NCBI GenBank assembly: GCA_020437105.1
Contig: JAGQWR010000013.1
Coordinates: forward strand, 1-64,000
Reading direction: 5' to 3'
Length of the DNA stretch: 64,000 nucleotides
Source of the DNA: Saprospiraceae bacterium
GTDB lineage: Bacteria; Bacteroidota; Bacteroidia; Chitinophagales; Saprospiraceae
Position 1 is the stretch's first letter; every line of letters starts with the position of its first letter. Below the pieces are notes generated by a model. The model saw only the letters and a list, made by a program, of their open reading frames with translations. It did no database searches and was not told the origin of the DNA. Both the position numbers and the translations under genes were made by a program. Shown here piece after piece: positions 1 through 9,377 of the stretch.

Positions 1-556
1 CTACATTTTTTTCGATAACTCGACCCAATCCTCCGTTTTTATCTATATCAACGAGGGTGTAATACAATTTAAAAGTTCGCGTTTCAGCAGTATCTCCGGG
101 TGGGGGAGTATGAACCAAAGCATGAATTATGTAAAATAAATTTTCTTCCCCAGGGTGCTGTAAAACCATGGCACCCTGTACAATAGTATACCCCCCATCA
201 ATAAACTGCTCGGTCCACCAGTGTTCATTGAGGCCTGTACCGTCCGCCATCACCTGATGAGAAGAATCTCCAACTGATAAGCCATTAGTATAAAACAGTA
301 AGTCGCCTTCTGGCGTACAGATACTCGCATTAGTGATTCGAAATCGAATTGCGTGCTCCTGATAAATAGCTACGGGGCCATCTTCAGTAAATTCTAATCG
401 GGTACCGCCACTAATTATCAGAGAATCTTCTGATACATAAGGGAAACTGCTGCCAAACAACCAAATATTATCTTGTTTGCCATACTCAAATGGGGTTTGG
501 GCAAATCCCTGGGTCAGGGCAAATAATAGTAGAAATGGTAGTAGTAGGCGGTGCAT
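1..556 (-). CDS. Secreted protein of unknown function, C-terminus cut by window edge
   Basis: The leftward reading frame starts at an ATG (554-556) and stays open to base 1, so only the first 185 residues are seen. The N-terminus is a clear signal peptide (MHRLLLPFLLLFALTQGFAQ). The mature part has phrases such as DNIWLFG, GDLLFYTNG and HPGEENLFYIIHALV. These resemble the N-terminal part of a recurrent Bacteroidota family of long secreted proteins that usually end in a T9SS sorting domain. That ending is not visible here. The family likeness is from memory of sequence style and no function is known. The downstream gene (650-1915) is on the same strand. Confidence 0.75.
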   Translation of the reverse strand, partial: MHRLLLPFLLLFALTQGFAQTPFEYGKQDNIWLFGSSFPYVSEDSLIISGGTRLEFTEDGPVAIYQEHAIRFRITNASICTPEGDLLFYTNGLSVGDSSHQVMADGTGLNEHWWTEQFIDGGYTIVQGAMVLQHPGEENLFYIIHALVHTPPPGDTAETRTFKLYYTLVDIDKNGGLGRVIEKNV

Positions 557-601
557 AGCAGGGAGGTTTAACTCTCCGAAGGAGTCCTATGGAAACCCTC
601 G

Positions 602-630
602 GCCCCTCTCTCTTGAAGACAGAGAGGGGC
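602..630. repeat. GC-rich hairpin between two leftward secreted-protein genes
   Basis: GCCCCTCTCT at 602-611 is perfectly complementary to AGAGAGGGGC at 621-630, with a 9-base loop. It lies just past the stop codon of the leftward gene that ends at 650. It could act as a terminator stem, but no T-run follows on either strand, so it may instead be a dispersed repeat. A smaller CTCC-GAA-GGAG hairpin lies nearby at about 574-586. Confidence 0.5.
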
Positions 631-649
631 GGAAGAGCAATAATTAATG

Positions 650-1915
650 TTAATGTAAGATCACTATTTTCTCAATATGGGCGATCTGGCCAGGTAAGTT
701 TATCTCCAAAAGGTAAATACCATCTGACAGGCTGCTGACATCCAGTACAAATTCATTGTTTACCTGGTTTGCTTTTGCAAATCCGGGTAGCGCACGACCA
801 TAGGCATCCAGAAGTCTAATGGATGGCTCAACAACCATTTCTGATCGGATGCTGATAAACAACTGATTTGAAACCGGATTAGGTCGGATGGAAATTTCAA
901 ATGGAAACTCCGAAATTGCAGTTCGTTTTTCCGGATTTCCAGGCAGATCTACAGACTTGTCGATTTCCTTACAAGCGGCTGTTTCCGGCCAATATCCAAA
1001 TTTATGGTAATAAAGCGATCGAGCCCGATGTACATGGCGACCAAAAACAGCCGGGCAATGACCTGCCTCTGTGATCAATAGATCGGTATCGGCATCTGTC
1101 CAATTCTCATTCTCAAAAGGGATGGCTTTGAGGTATAATTCGCTGCTGTGTTTTTCGGTCCATTGATAATTTTGAGGCAGATCGCTTAAGTTAATATAAG
1201 CAAGATCAGAGCTATCTGCTCGGCTAAGAGAAAGAACGTCAAGGCTCTCCCAAATATCCATCAATTCCGAATTCAGTCCACTTAGTGCCTCAAAAAGCAA
1301 TAAACGCAGATCCAGCAAACTATCGGCTTCTGTATCTGCCCATAATTGATCAAGGGCTTCAATTTCTTCCAAAAGATTTGATCGTTCTACGGCATAATCC
1401 TTTAAGACTTGCAAGGTAAAAGGCGACAATTGGTCAATATGATGCATACTAGCTCTGGCATCCTGCACCTGACCCACTAAATGACCAGAAGCCTGATCAT
1501 AAAATACATCCAGAAGCGCATCCTGGCCGAGCATATCCAGGTTATTATCCATGATTTCCAATAAGATACTGGCAGACTCCCATAAACTCAAATGGTAATT
1601 TCCAAAATTGCCCATCCCGTCAGATGCGATGGTTTGTTCTGCTGCAAAGTCACCGGTCAAGCCTTTAGCAAAAAGTAATTGTTGGTTATCGTCGCAGGGG
1701 GTTTCACTGCAAGATAATGGGAACCCAGGAGGAGGAAGAGAAGTCGGAAACCAATCAGAAGGCATTGTCAGTGGCGAATTTGGAAAGTCAAAGGATGGTG
1801 GGTAAAGAGGAGGGGCAAACGTGTTTACCTGATAGGCTGTATTTTGGATGCCAATGTTATTAAACTCTCTATGTACCGCAGCTGCATTCCCAAAGAGGCT
1901 TAGCCCACCACATGG
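650..1915 (-). pseudogene. 5'-truncated secreted protein with T9SS type A sorting domain
   Basis: The C-terminal 80 residues are a typical T9SS type A sorting domain (RPNPVSNQLFISI, then LLDAYGR, then SDGIYLLEI, ending EKIVILH). The frame formally continues to 2041, but its first 42 or so codons are the antisense of an IS66 transposase. The true remnant therefore begins near 1915, where the transposase homology starts. No signal peptide remains, so the N-terminal part has been lost and the product could not be exported normally. The middle region is alpha-rich and Leu/Glu-rich, and I do not recognise it. It is probably non-functional. Confidence 0.7.
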
Positions 1916-2636
1916 GGACGAAACGGGTATGCGGGTAAATGGAAAATTACTGTGGCTACATAATCTAAGTACCTCCTGGTATACGTATGTTTTTCGCCAT
2001 GAGCGAAGAGGGAAAATAGCCACGGAATCTGCGTCATCCATATTACCTGCCTATTCCGGTATTTTGGTACATGATTGTTATGCCAGTTATTTTAAACTCC
2101 CAGATTGCCAACATGCTCCATGTAGTGCCCATTTGCTTCGGGAATTGCAAGGATTAATTGAAAGGGACACTCCTTGGGCTGCTCAAATGCACCAATTGTT
2201 GCTTGATCTTTACAAAAAAGTCCAATCGGGTTACCGCTTGACCAAAAGGCATAAACTATGGCGGCAATATGATCAGATCTGTACCACCGCCGATGAATAT
2301 GAAGGGCCGCCCATAAAAAATCCAAGAGGCAAACCCAAACAAACCAAAGGACGAAATTTATTTGATCGCCTGGTCAAATACAAGGAGGCTGTATTATTAT
2401 TTGCTACCATGCCTGATGTTCCCTTTACAAATAATCAAGCTGAAAGAGATATTCGTCCAGCAATGATCAAACAGAAAAACGCAGGTTGCTTTAGAACAGA
2501 AAAAGGATCCGACCGATTCTGTCGAATATATAGTTTCTTATCAATGATGAGAAAACTACAACGCAATGTTTTCAATGAACTTTTTGACCTTTTTGAAGGC
2601 CAACATTTTATACTCTCTACTCAACTACCTAAGTAG
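1905..2636 (+). pseudogene. IS66-family transposase, N-terminally truncated remnant
   Basis: From about 1917 the frame reads like the catalytic domain of IS66 transposases. It has DETG with the first Asp, RVNGKLLWLH, then VHDCYASYF with the second Asp, CSAHLLREL, and NNQAERDIRP with the catalytic Glu, and then runs on to the normal C-terminus. The N-terminal half is missing: the zinc-binding and helix-turn-helix part, and the usual partner genes tnpA and tnpB. The 22 codons before DETG are antisense to the neighbouring truncated cargo gene. All three acidic residues remain, but there is no proper start and no recognisable terminal inverted repeats, so it should be immobile. It marks an old insertion and deletion. 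Confidence 0.85.
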
Positions 2637-2688
2637 TACAAAAAAATTTAAACTCTTCCGGCACAGCTTTGATTTCCACCTTGGTAAC

Positions 2689-5304
2689 CTAACCCTGTTT
2701 TATAAACTTTCCACTTAGCACGTGATGCCGCATTTTTACTTTTACTACATAGGCACCAACCGGTAATTCGTTTATATCAAGAGATAATTTTTCATATCCC
2801 CTAGTCTCCCTTTCTTCCAGTCGGATCATGCGCCCGATTTGATCCAAAATTACAAGCTCATATTTTCCACCTCCCTCTGTATGTTGAAATTCAATGGTGA
2901 TCTCATCACTTGCTGGATTTGGATAAACCAATAACTTATCATCCTTTTCTACGGGTACTTTAATAGCTGTCGGGATGGTATCTTCCATCATATACAACTG
3001 GATTGAATCCAATGGATAACTCATAATGGATCTCGCGAAGGTACCCGCCACCAGGGTGTTTTCAGACGGATTGATCGTCAAATCGTAAACAGGAATAATC
3101 GGCATCTTGTCTCCTACCCTTCCCCATGTTGTACCCGCATCAACTGTTCCGTAAACCCCACCATCGGTACCAACAAAGATGATGGAATCTTCGTGCATCG
3201 GGAAGATATACACATCATTGATCGCCAAGTCCGGCAGGTCGCCGGAGATATCCTCCCAGGTAACTCCCCGATCTAATGATCGATGTATACGCGGAATGTA
3301 CTCCCCCCATTTGTAGCCAGAATGGCAAACGTAAACCTGATCAGCAAATACAGGCGATGCTTTCACGGAAGTAACATATCGATCAGGCAAATCCGTCGAA
3401 ATGATTTCCCAGGTTTCGCCATCATCGTCGGTGCGACTTAGTAAACCATCGGATGTGCCATAATACAACAAACCGGGAATCACCGGAGATTCGTCCAGCG
3501 TAGAAATTGTATGATAGGTGGGTTCTGTCAGAATCCCCTTCGTCAGATCTGTGCTGATAGAATCCCACAGCACCGTTTCTCCAGCCACATAAATTGCGCC
3601 TTTATAGGCTTTATAAGTACCGGAGTACAACACATTCGGATCGTGCGAACTGATCAAAAAGGGCATATCCCAATTTTTACGGTCAGCATCTCCTGGTTGA
3701 ATACTGGCAGTACTAAATGAATTACCACCATCCAATGTCATGCGAATATTTCCATATTGCGTTTCCGCAAAAAAGATTGTTGGCTCATCCGGATGGAAGG
3801 CCATTTGGAAGCCATCTCCACCATAAATCCGTGGCCAGTCATTAATATTGGACGCATTGCCACCGGAGGAGCCATTATCCTGCATGCCCCCATAATAATT
3901 TTGCGGTACATGGGGATTATATGCCACCCGGTAAAACTGGCTTGCCGGAATGTTTTCCATATCAATAAATTGCTGGTCTGATTTCATATACAAACCGCCA
4001 TCCGTGGCCAACAGATAAACATAATTTCCGCCTGCAGCACCAAATACCAGATCATGTTTATCTGCGTGTACCTCATAAGTCCACCAGGGCGGCGTCTCCA
4101 TGTACCAGCTTTGTCCGCTGTTTGTGGTGCGCCAGACATCAACTCCCAGAATGAGAATATCATTGTCGTTTTGCGGGTTTACCCGAATTTTGGCAAAATA
4201 CCATCCAAAGCCGCCCAGTGCATTCGCCGAAAGGCCGTTTAAGTCCTCATCAGTAGGTAGTTGCTGCCAGGACTGACCGCCATTGGTACTTTTAAAAATT
4301 CCGAATAGCTGGGAGTTTGTGCCAATATATTCTGCAAAAATTACACTGGAATTTGTGCCTGACATAGCCAGGCCGATACGCCCCAGATCCTCTTGCGGTA
4401 AACCGCCGGTTAAGGTCGTCCAGTTCTGGCCGCCATCGGTTGTTTTCCAAATTTTGGACGCCGGACCGGTAACAATGGATTGGTAGTTATTCCGGATTCT
4501 ATCCCAACCGGCAGCATAGAGTGTTGCCGGGTTTTGTGGGTCGATCAGCAGGTCGCAGACACCCGATTGGTAGCTGAAAAACAAAATCTGCTCCCAACTC
4601 AAGCCGCCATCAACAGACTTGTATAAGCCCCGATCAGAATTCGGCTCAAAGGGTAGGCCCATAGTTGCCACGTAAACGATATCCGAGTTGGAAGGGTCAA
4701 CCAGCACCTTGGAGCAAATCCGGGTTTCGGTGAGGCCGAGATGCGTCCAGGTTTGGCCACCATCTATGCTTTTATAAACACCGTCTCCTATGGCGGGATA
4801 ACCGGAAATATTGGGGTCGCCGGTACCAACATAAATAACATTTGGGTTTTGCGGATCGATTTCAATATCTCCGATTGCCTGGAATGGCTGATCGTCAAAA
4901 ACAGGCACCCAATTTTGGCCCAGGTTGGTTGTTTTCCACACTCCCCCGCGGCCAAAACCTACATAAATGATTTGCTGATTAGTCGGATCAACAGCGATGG
5001 TGTTGATCCGTGCGCCGATATTTCCGGGCCCCTCCACCTTCCAGTCTCCGGGAAAGGATTCCGGTCCGCGGGTGGCCAGAGCCTGCAGGGCTTCCTGAAC
5101 TCCATAGGTATAGGCTTTCATGTCAAAAGCAGTATCGGGCCAGGCCCGTTGCATCATAAACTGATCGTCGGGCTCATGTTTTGATTCCCATGGGTCGGGA
5201 TCAGTATATTCCTGGCTTTCGCCGAAAGGCGCCGGATTAGATTGAAGGATCATCCAAAAAAGGCCTGTAGTCAAAAAAAGGCCGACAGCTATTTTCTTTA
5301 TCAT
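2689..5304 (-). CDS. Secreted BNR/Asp-box beta-propeller protein (sortilin-like) with T9SS type A domain
   Basis: 871 residues. A short hydrophobic N-terminal signal (MIKKIAVGLFLTTGLFWMIL) is followed by many Asp-box motifs spread through residues 90-720 (SIDGGQTW, SVDGGLSW, TTDGGQNW, STNGGQSW, SLDRGVTW). These form the multi-bladed propellers seen in sortilin/VPS10-like proteins and GH74-type xyloglucanases. The last 75 residues are a sorting domain (VYPNPASDEITIEF, ending KFIKQG). I see no proof of a catalytic pair, so glycosidase activity is uncertain. The protein is probably extracellular and cell-surface bound. Its stop lies 52 bases from the IS66 remnant. Confidence 0.88.
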   Translation of the reverse strand: MIKKIAVGLFLTTGLFWMILQSNPAPFGESQEYTDPDPWESKHEPDDQFMMQRAWPDTAFDMKAYTYGVQEALQALATRGPESFPGDWKVEGPGNIGARINTIAVDPTNQQIIYVGFGRGGVWKTTNLGQNWVPVFDDQPFQAIGDIEIDPQNPNVIYVGTGDPNISGYPAIGDGVYKSIDGGQTWTHLGLTETRICSKVLVDPSNSDIVYVATMGLPFEPNSDRGLYKSVDGGLSWEQILFFSYQSGVCDLLIDPQNPATLYAAGWDRIRNNYQSIVTGPASKIWKTTDGGQNWTTLTGGLPQEDLGRIGLAMSGTNSSVIFAEYIGTNSQLFGIFKSTNGGQSWQQLPTDEDLNGLSANALGGFGWYFAKIRVNPQNDNDILILGVDVWRTTNSGQSWYMETPPWWTYEVHADKHDLVFGAAGGNYVYLLATDGGLYMKSDQQFIDMENIPASQFYRVAYNPHVPQNYYGGMQDNGSSGGNASNINDWPRIYGGDGFQMAFHPDEPTIFFAETQYGNIRMTLDGGNSFSTASIQPGDADRKNWDMPFLISSHDPNVLYSGTYKAYKGAIYVAGETVLWDSISTDLTKGILTEPTYHTISTLDESPVIPGLLYYGTSDGLLSRTDDDGETWEIISTDLPDRYVTSVKASPVFADQVYVCHSGYKWGEYIPRIHRSLDRGVTWEDISGDLPDLAINDVYIFPMHEDSIIFVGTDGGVYGTVDAGTTWGRVGDKMPIIPVYDLTINPSENTLVAGTFARSIMSYPLDSIQLYMMEDTIPTAIKVPVEKDDKLLVYPNPASDEITIEFQHTEGGGKYELVILDQIGRMIRLEERETRGYEKLSLDINELPVGAYVVKVKMRHHVLSGKFIKQG

Positions 5305-5321
5305 GATTTAGGGTATATGCC

Positions 5322-5357
5322 CAAAGATACACGTAGCAAACCCAGTGGAATGCCAAA
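5322..5357 (-). promoter_or_regulatory. Probable Bacteroidota-type promoter for the BNR-repeat gene
   Basis: On the minus strand a perfect TAnnTTTG box (TATCTTTG) occupies 5329-5322, 17 bases before the ATG at 5304. A TTTG at 5357-5354 lies 24 bases upstream, slightly more than the usual spacing of about 19-23. The call rests on motif and position only. Confidence 0.45.
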
Positions 5358-5470
5358 TCAGAAAATTTGTCGACGACTAAACAAGTTTTGGTGGACTCCG
5401 GCTGCTGGCAAAACAATTTAGTGAGGTGGAAATCACCCAAACGGGTGATGCAGTTGGAGAGCCAATGTCC

Positions 5471-5478
5471 TATTTTTG
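5471..5478 (+). promoter_or_regulatory. Candidate -7 box upstream of the DUF2341 protein gene
   Basis: TATTTTTG matches the Bacteroidota consensus TAnnTTTG and lies 36 bases before the preferred ATG at 5515. The nearest upstream TTG (5454-5456) is only 14 bases away, so the -33 element is weak. Confidence 0.4.
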
Positions 5479-5514
5479 AACCAATTCCAAAAAAAAACGC
5501 AAAATTACCTCGTT

Positions 5515-6804
5515 ATGAAATTTAAACTATTAACACTTACATTATTATTCAGCTTTCAACTGAGTGCGCAGGAGTGCCTTCCTGGTTGGAGTTACTTTTC
5601 TGAACTAAGCATCGACAATTCTGCTGGTACCGCTTTAAGTGATTACACGGTACGTATGGAAGTAAATACCGGTGCTTTAGTCAGTGCCGGCAAGCTCAAT
5701 GCCGATGGTTCTGATCTGCGCTTTTTAGATTCAGATTGCAATTTGTATCACTACTGGATGGACAGCCTGGCTACCAGCAGTAATAATGTTATCTGGGTCA
5801 AAATTCCCAATATTCCTGCAGCTGGGAATATGACCATTTATGCCTATTATGGGAATACTGATGCAGAAGCTTATGCTAACGGCGACAGTACCTTTGTCTT
5901 TTTTGACGATTTCGAATCAGGCGTAGTCGATCTCAACAAATGGGAACCGATTGGAGGTTATGCTACGCTTGAAGTAATAGACGGCGCCCTTAATTATGCC
6001 AGTGACGGCATGAACCCCGGGCCACGCTTCAAATTTGTGCGCACAGCAATGGCTTTTTCCGAGCCAATGATCTTTGACTTTCAGGCACAGGTTTCCAATT
6101 CCAATGGATTCGGATTCAGCAGCGCCGATGTGGCACTTGATCGCATCCTGTTTCGTCAGTCAGTTTTTGGATTTGATACCCTGAATCAGGTTGCATTCCT
6201 GCAGGATACGACTGATAATGGCTATCAGGTGGAAGGGTTTTACCCATTAATCCGCTTTCCAAGAGATGAAATGACTAATGGCACCATTGCAGCTGGTATT
6301 AATGGTAACAATCATTTCCAGAGCAACTATTTTGCAAATACAGATATAGGATCTGTCAGCACGACCCCCTACGAACTGATCCAGATAGAGATGACCGGAT
6401 TTCATTTTATCCTTTCCAGTTTCTTACAACCGCATACGATTTTCCTGGAATATCTCCGGGTACGCAAACCCGCATTAAATCCGCCGAGTGTAGCTATTGG
6501 TCCGGAAATGGAGAACCCGCTTGCCATAGCCGTTTTGGAAAAAATTCCTGCCGGAGCTATCTCCGTCTATCCAAATCCGAGCAGCGGATTCCTGAATATT
6601 GACTACCAACTGGAAGAGCCGGTGGAATTATACATCTACAACAGTTTAGGACAACTCGTGGGTACCGACCTCCGGTTAATCCAAAGCCCGGGCGTTCATC
6701 AATTGGAATTAAATAACCTGAGCCCCGGAATTTACCAGGTGAATTTCCGCAAAAGGAGTGACCAGGCACTGATCTATTCCGAAAAGATCGTCATACAAAA
6801 ATAG
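5515..6804 (+). CDS. Secreted DUF2341-domain protein with T9SS type A sorting domain
   Basis: I place the start at 5515 rather than at 5476. This puts a normal signal peptide (MKFKLLTLTLLFSFQLSAQ) at the N-terminus and gives 429 residues. Residues about 20-130 resemble DUF2341 (SELSIDNSAGTALSDYTVRM, WVKIPNIPA, YAYYGN), a beta-sandwich found in surface and carbohydrate-associated proteins. A laminin-G/concanavalin-like segment follows (FFDDFESGVVDLNKW). A sorting domain ends the protein (VYPNPSSGFLNIDY, then SPGIYQVNF, then KIVIQK). Function is probably surface binding; no substrate can be read from the sequence. Confidence 0.85.
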   Translation: MKFKLLTLTLLFSFQLSAQECLPGWSYFSELSIDNSAGTALSDYTVRMEVNTGALVSAGKLNADGSDLRFLDSDCNLYHYWMDSLATSSNNVIWVKIPNIPAAGNMTIYAYYGNTDAEAYANGDSTFVFFDDFESGVVDLNKWEPIGGYATLEVIDGALNYASDGMNPGPRFKFVRTAMAFSEPMIFDFQAQVSNSNGFGFSSADVALDRILFRQSVFGFDTLNQVAFLQDTTDNGYQVEGFYPLIRFPRDEMTNGTIAAGINGNNHFQSNYFANTDIGSVSTTPYELIQIEMTGFHFILSSFLQPHTIFLEYLRVRKPALNPPSVAIGPEMENPLAIAVLEKIPAGAISVYPNPSSGFLNIDYQLEEPVELYIYNSLGQLVGTDLRLIQSPGVHQLELNNLSPGIYQVNFRKRSDQALIYSEKIVIQK

Positions 6805-6821
6805 ATTGCAGCTAGAATAGA

Positions 6822-6854
6822 GTCGGGGTAGCGCAAGCTGCTTCGGCTTTTTTA
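6822..6854 (+). terminator. Rho-independent terminator after the DUF2341 gene
   Basis: The 11-base stem GTCGGGGTAGC / GCTGCTTCGGC pairs throughout (four G-U pairs) around a GCAA tetraloop and is followed by a T-run. It begins 17 bases after the stop codon and sits between two convergent genes. Confidence 0.65.
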
Positions 6855-6872
6855 TTTACCCAAACTTCATGG

Positions 6873-9098
6873 CTATTCCCGGTAATACAAATTAGAGGTT
6901 AATCCCCCGACCTCCAGTCTAAATTGGCCCGGTTCCAGTAGCTGTTGCCCCAATTTATCCGGAAAAGCGAGGTCGCGCTCCGGGATAAGTTCAAAAGAAA
7001 AGGTACGGCTTTCTCCGGCCGAAATCAATTGTTTTTCAAAATGGACCAGTTCCCGAACAGGCCGGGTTATGGATCCCACCAGATCCGAAACAAACCATAA
7101 AACCGCTTCTTTTCCATCTTGCGCTGACTCATTACGCACCTCCACCGAAATCGAAACAGGCAGGCTCGGATCCGAAAAAGTAGTGTCCATTCTTAGCCCG
7201 GAATACACAAAAGTTGAATAACTCAGTCCATGTCCGAATGGGGCAATAGAATAACGCTGCAACTCTTCCGATACTGGTCGGATAGAAGAATACTCCGCCT
7301 TTTTATGGTTATAGGAAATGATATGTCCTGATCTTTTCGGATAGGTAAATGCCATTTTTCCGGATGGATTTACCGCACCGGAAAGTATTTCTGCAATCGC
7401 CTGGGCGCCATATACACCGGGCAATCCGGCAAAAAGAATTCCATCTACTGCTCCTTCCACCTCCGGGATAAGCCGGGGTCTGCCTTCTGTCAGAATCAGG
7501 ACAACCGGTTTTTGTGTGTCCAGACAACGCCCTATTAAGTTAGCCTGACCGGCATCCAGGGCCAGGTCATCGATGGTCCCCTGGGTTTCTGCATAGGCGG
7601 TATTTTCACCGGTAGCCAACACAATCACATCGGCCCACCGTGCTTGCTCCGATAAGCGGTTTTCATCCAGTAATTGTATCTGGCTTTCGCCGAATGTAGC
7701 CAGAAGGGCATCATAAATAGTTTGCATATCCTCCGGAAACCAGCGATCGCTATCCGCTGCAAAGCGGTAAGTCCAGCCTCCGCAAAGCGCTACTTTGCTC
7801 TGCAGGGTAAATCCACCCACCAGAATTTTTTTATCCCGAATTGGAAGTACCTGCCCTTCATTTTTAATCAACACCATAGATTCCCGGGCGGCCTGAAGGG
7901 AACCTGCGATGTGCTCCGGACTATTTATTCGATCCAATCGATCTGCACGTGGGAGCACCTGATCAAACAAACCCAACTTAAACTTGACCCATAGAATGCG
8001 GCGCACACTTTCGTTTATGCGCGATTCGGGGATTCTGCCTTCTTCAACCAGCTCTTTTAGATAAACACAGAAGTTGGTGGTAACAGGTACCATCGACATA
8101 TCCACCCCGGCCATGATTGCCATATAGGTTGCTTCCTTTTCATTTTCGGCGATGCCGTGCATCTCGTCGAGTGCAATGATATCCAACCAATCGGTCACCG
8201 CAATGCCCTGAAATCCCAGCTCCTCGCGCAGCAGATCAGTCAACAACTCATGCGAGGCATGTACCGGAATGCCATTTATTTCTCCACTATTAATCATAAT
8301 GGTGAGGGCACCGGCATCCAGTGCGGCTTTAAACGGAGGCAGAAAAAACTCCCGAAGTGCCTGATCAGAAATCTCTGCCGGGGAGCGATCCCAACCCGAT
8401 TTCGGGTCCGAATAACCGAGAAAATGTTTGGCGCAGGCCGCAGTGCGGTAAGGGGTTGTCGCCGAAAAATCCTGAATGCCGTGTACGGCAGCTACTCCCA
8501 TTCGGGAAACGACGAGGGGATCTTCGCTGTAGGTTTCATAAAATCGGCCCCAACTCTTGGCGCGACCCAGACCCAGTACAGGTGCAAATATCCAATGGTG
8601 TCCTAAATCAGCCGTTTCCAGTGCTGCTGTGCGTGCTGCCAAAAAAGCATGGCTGGTATCAAAACTACAGCCGATGTTTATGTTGTGCGGAAAGATCGTT
8701 CCGTTGCGCAGATAACTGGCACCATGGACATGATCAATACCATAAAGGATCGGAATTGCTGAATGTTGTTTGTTTACATTTTGAATAGTCTCCGTTACAT
8801 AGACCCAGTTTTCCGGGCTTACTGCCCTTCCGTTTAAAAAAGACCCGACATGAAACTCCTGTAGTAAGGCCACCAGCTTGGCTGTATCCAAAACGTAATG
8901 GGAGACATTGCCATAATCTTCCAGAATACTATCCTGCACAATGGTGGTGATATTCAATTGGGTCATCTGACCGATCTTCTCTTCCAGGCTCATTTGCCGG
9001 ATGAGGGATTCTATTTGTTGCTCATGCTCATTCGATGGTTTTTCCTGATTACAGGACAGAAAGAGGATAATTGAGAGTAGTAGGATGTAGGGGTTCAT
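6873..9098 (-). CDS. Glycoside hydrolase family 3 beta-glucosidase-type lipoprotein
   Basis: 741 residues, the usual size for BglX-type GH3 enzymes. The N-terminus is a lipoprotein signal with the lipobox Cys at residue 16 (IILFLSCNQ), so the enzyme is probably anchored in a membrane facing the periplasm or surface. The family landmarks are present: MSLEEKIGQMTQ near the start, FAPVLGLGR, AACAKHFLGY, and GIAVTDWLDI, which carries the nucleophile Asp. A C-terminal GH3-C and fibronectin III-like part follows (GHGLSYSTF, and VEVRNESAQDGKEAVLWF). It should release glucose or a related sugar from beta-linked oligosaccharides; the exact linkage is not determinable. The gluconate operon lies upstream. 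Confidence 0.93.
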   Translation of the reverse strand: MNPYILLLSIILFLSCNQEKPSNEHEQQIESLIRQMSLEEKIGQMTQLNITTIVQDSILEDYGNVSHYVLDTAKLVALLQEFHVGSFLNGRAVSPENWVYVTETIQNVNKQHSAIPILYGIDHVHGASYLRNGTIFPHNINIGCSFDTSHAFLAARTAALETADLGHHWIFAPVLGLGRAKSWGRFYETYSEDPLVVSRMGVAAVHGIQDFSATTPYRTAACAKHFLGYSDPKSGWDRSPAEISDQALREFFLPPFKAALDAGALTIMINSGEINGIPVHASHELLTDLLREELGFQGIAVTDWLDIIALDEMHGIAENEKEATYMAIMAGVDMSMVPVTTNFCVYLKELVEEGRIPESRINESVRRILWVKFKLGLFDQVLPRADRLDRINSPEHIAGSLQAARESMVLIKNEGQVLPIRDKKILVGGFTLQSKVALCGGWTYRFAADSDRWFPEDMQTIYDALLATFGESQIQLLDENRLSEQARWADVIVLATGENTAYAETQGTIDDLALDAGQANLIGRCLDTQKPVVLILTEGRPRLIPEVEGAVDGILFAGLPGVYGAQAIAEILSGAVNPSGKMAFTYPKRSGHIISYNHKKAEYSSIRPVSEELQRYSIAPFGHGLSYSTFVYSGLRMDTTFSDPSLPVSISVEVRNESAQDGKEAVLWFVSDLVGSITRPVRELVHFEKQLISAGESRTFSFELIPERDLAFPDKLGQQLLEPGQFRLEVGGLTSNLYYRE

Positions 9099-9377
9099 GT
9101 GGATTATTAGTGGGTTAGTTTTTCAGTGAGTTGGTGATTGCGTTCAAAATTTAGGTCTATGCCTTTGGCTTGGTCTAGCTTGCCTGTCGGCTTTGCGGTC
9201 TAGGGGCTGCGCCCGGTCTATGGGGCTGCGCCTGGTTTATAGTTTATAGTTTATGCCTCGGTTTAAGGTGGTTTAGTACCATTAAAAATTATGACTTAAG
9301 AATTATAGTCTAGGGCCTTTGGCCCGGTCTAGTGGAGACAAGTTCACGATTTAAACGTTTTAAACGATTCAAACGCT
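9099..9377. repeat. Intergenic mosaic of short palindromic GGTCTA-type repeats
   Basis: This 279-base gap holds no plausible gene. It is built from repeated words: GGTCTA or GGTTTA occurs about eight times, separated by small palindromes such as GCCTTTGGC, GGGCTGCGCCC (twice, one variant) and GGGCCTTTGGCCC. There is also a TTTATAG triplet run near 9236-9256 and a TTTAAACG-like run at 9351-9381. The right-hand words at about 9281-9309 resemble the left flank of the four-helix-bundle gene near 54590. The left edge (TTAGTGGGTTAGTTTTT at about 9107-9123) also matches that gene's flanks. Confidence 0.6.

Noticed and set aside
1848..1916. First 22 codons of the rightward transposase frame
   Set aside because: They are antisense to the neighbouring cargo gene; IS66 homology begins at about 1917.
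1916..2041. N-terminal 42 codons (MDDADSVAIF...) of the leftward secreted-protein frame
   Set aside because: They are antisense to conserved IS66 transposase sequence and carry no signal peptide.
1905..2700. Complete IS66 element with terminal repeats
   Set aside because: The N-terminal half, tnpA/tnpB and both inverted repeats are not found.
7674..8788. Rightward frames of 106-149 codons opposite the GH3 gene
   Set aside because: They are shadows of a clearly conserved gene and have no domain features.
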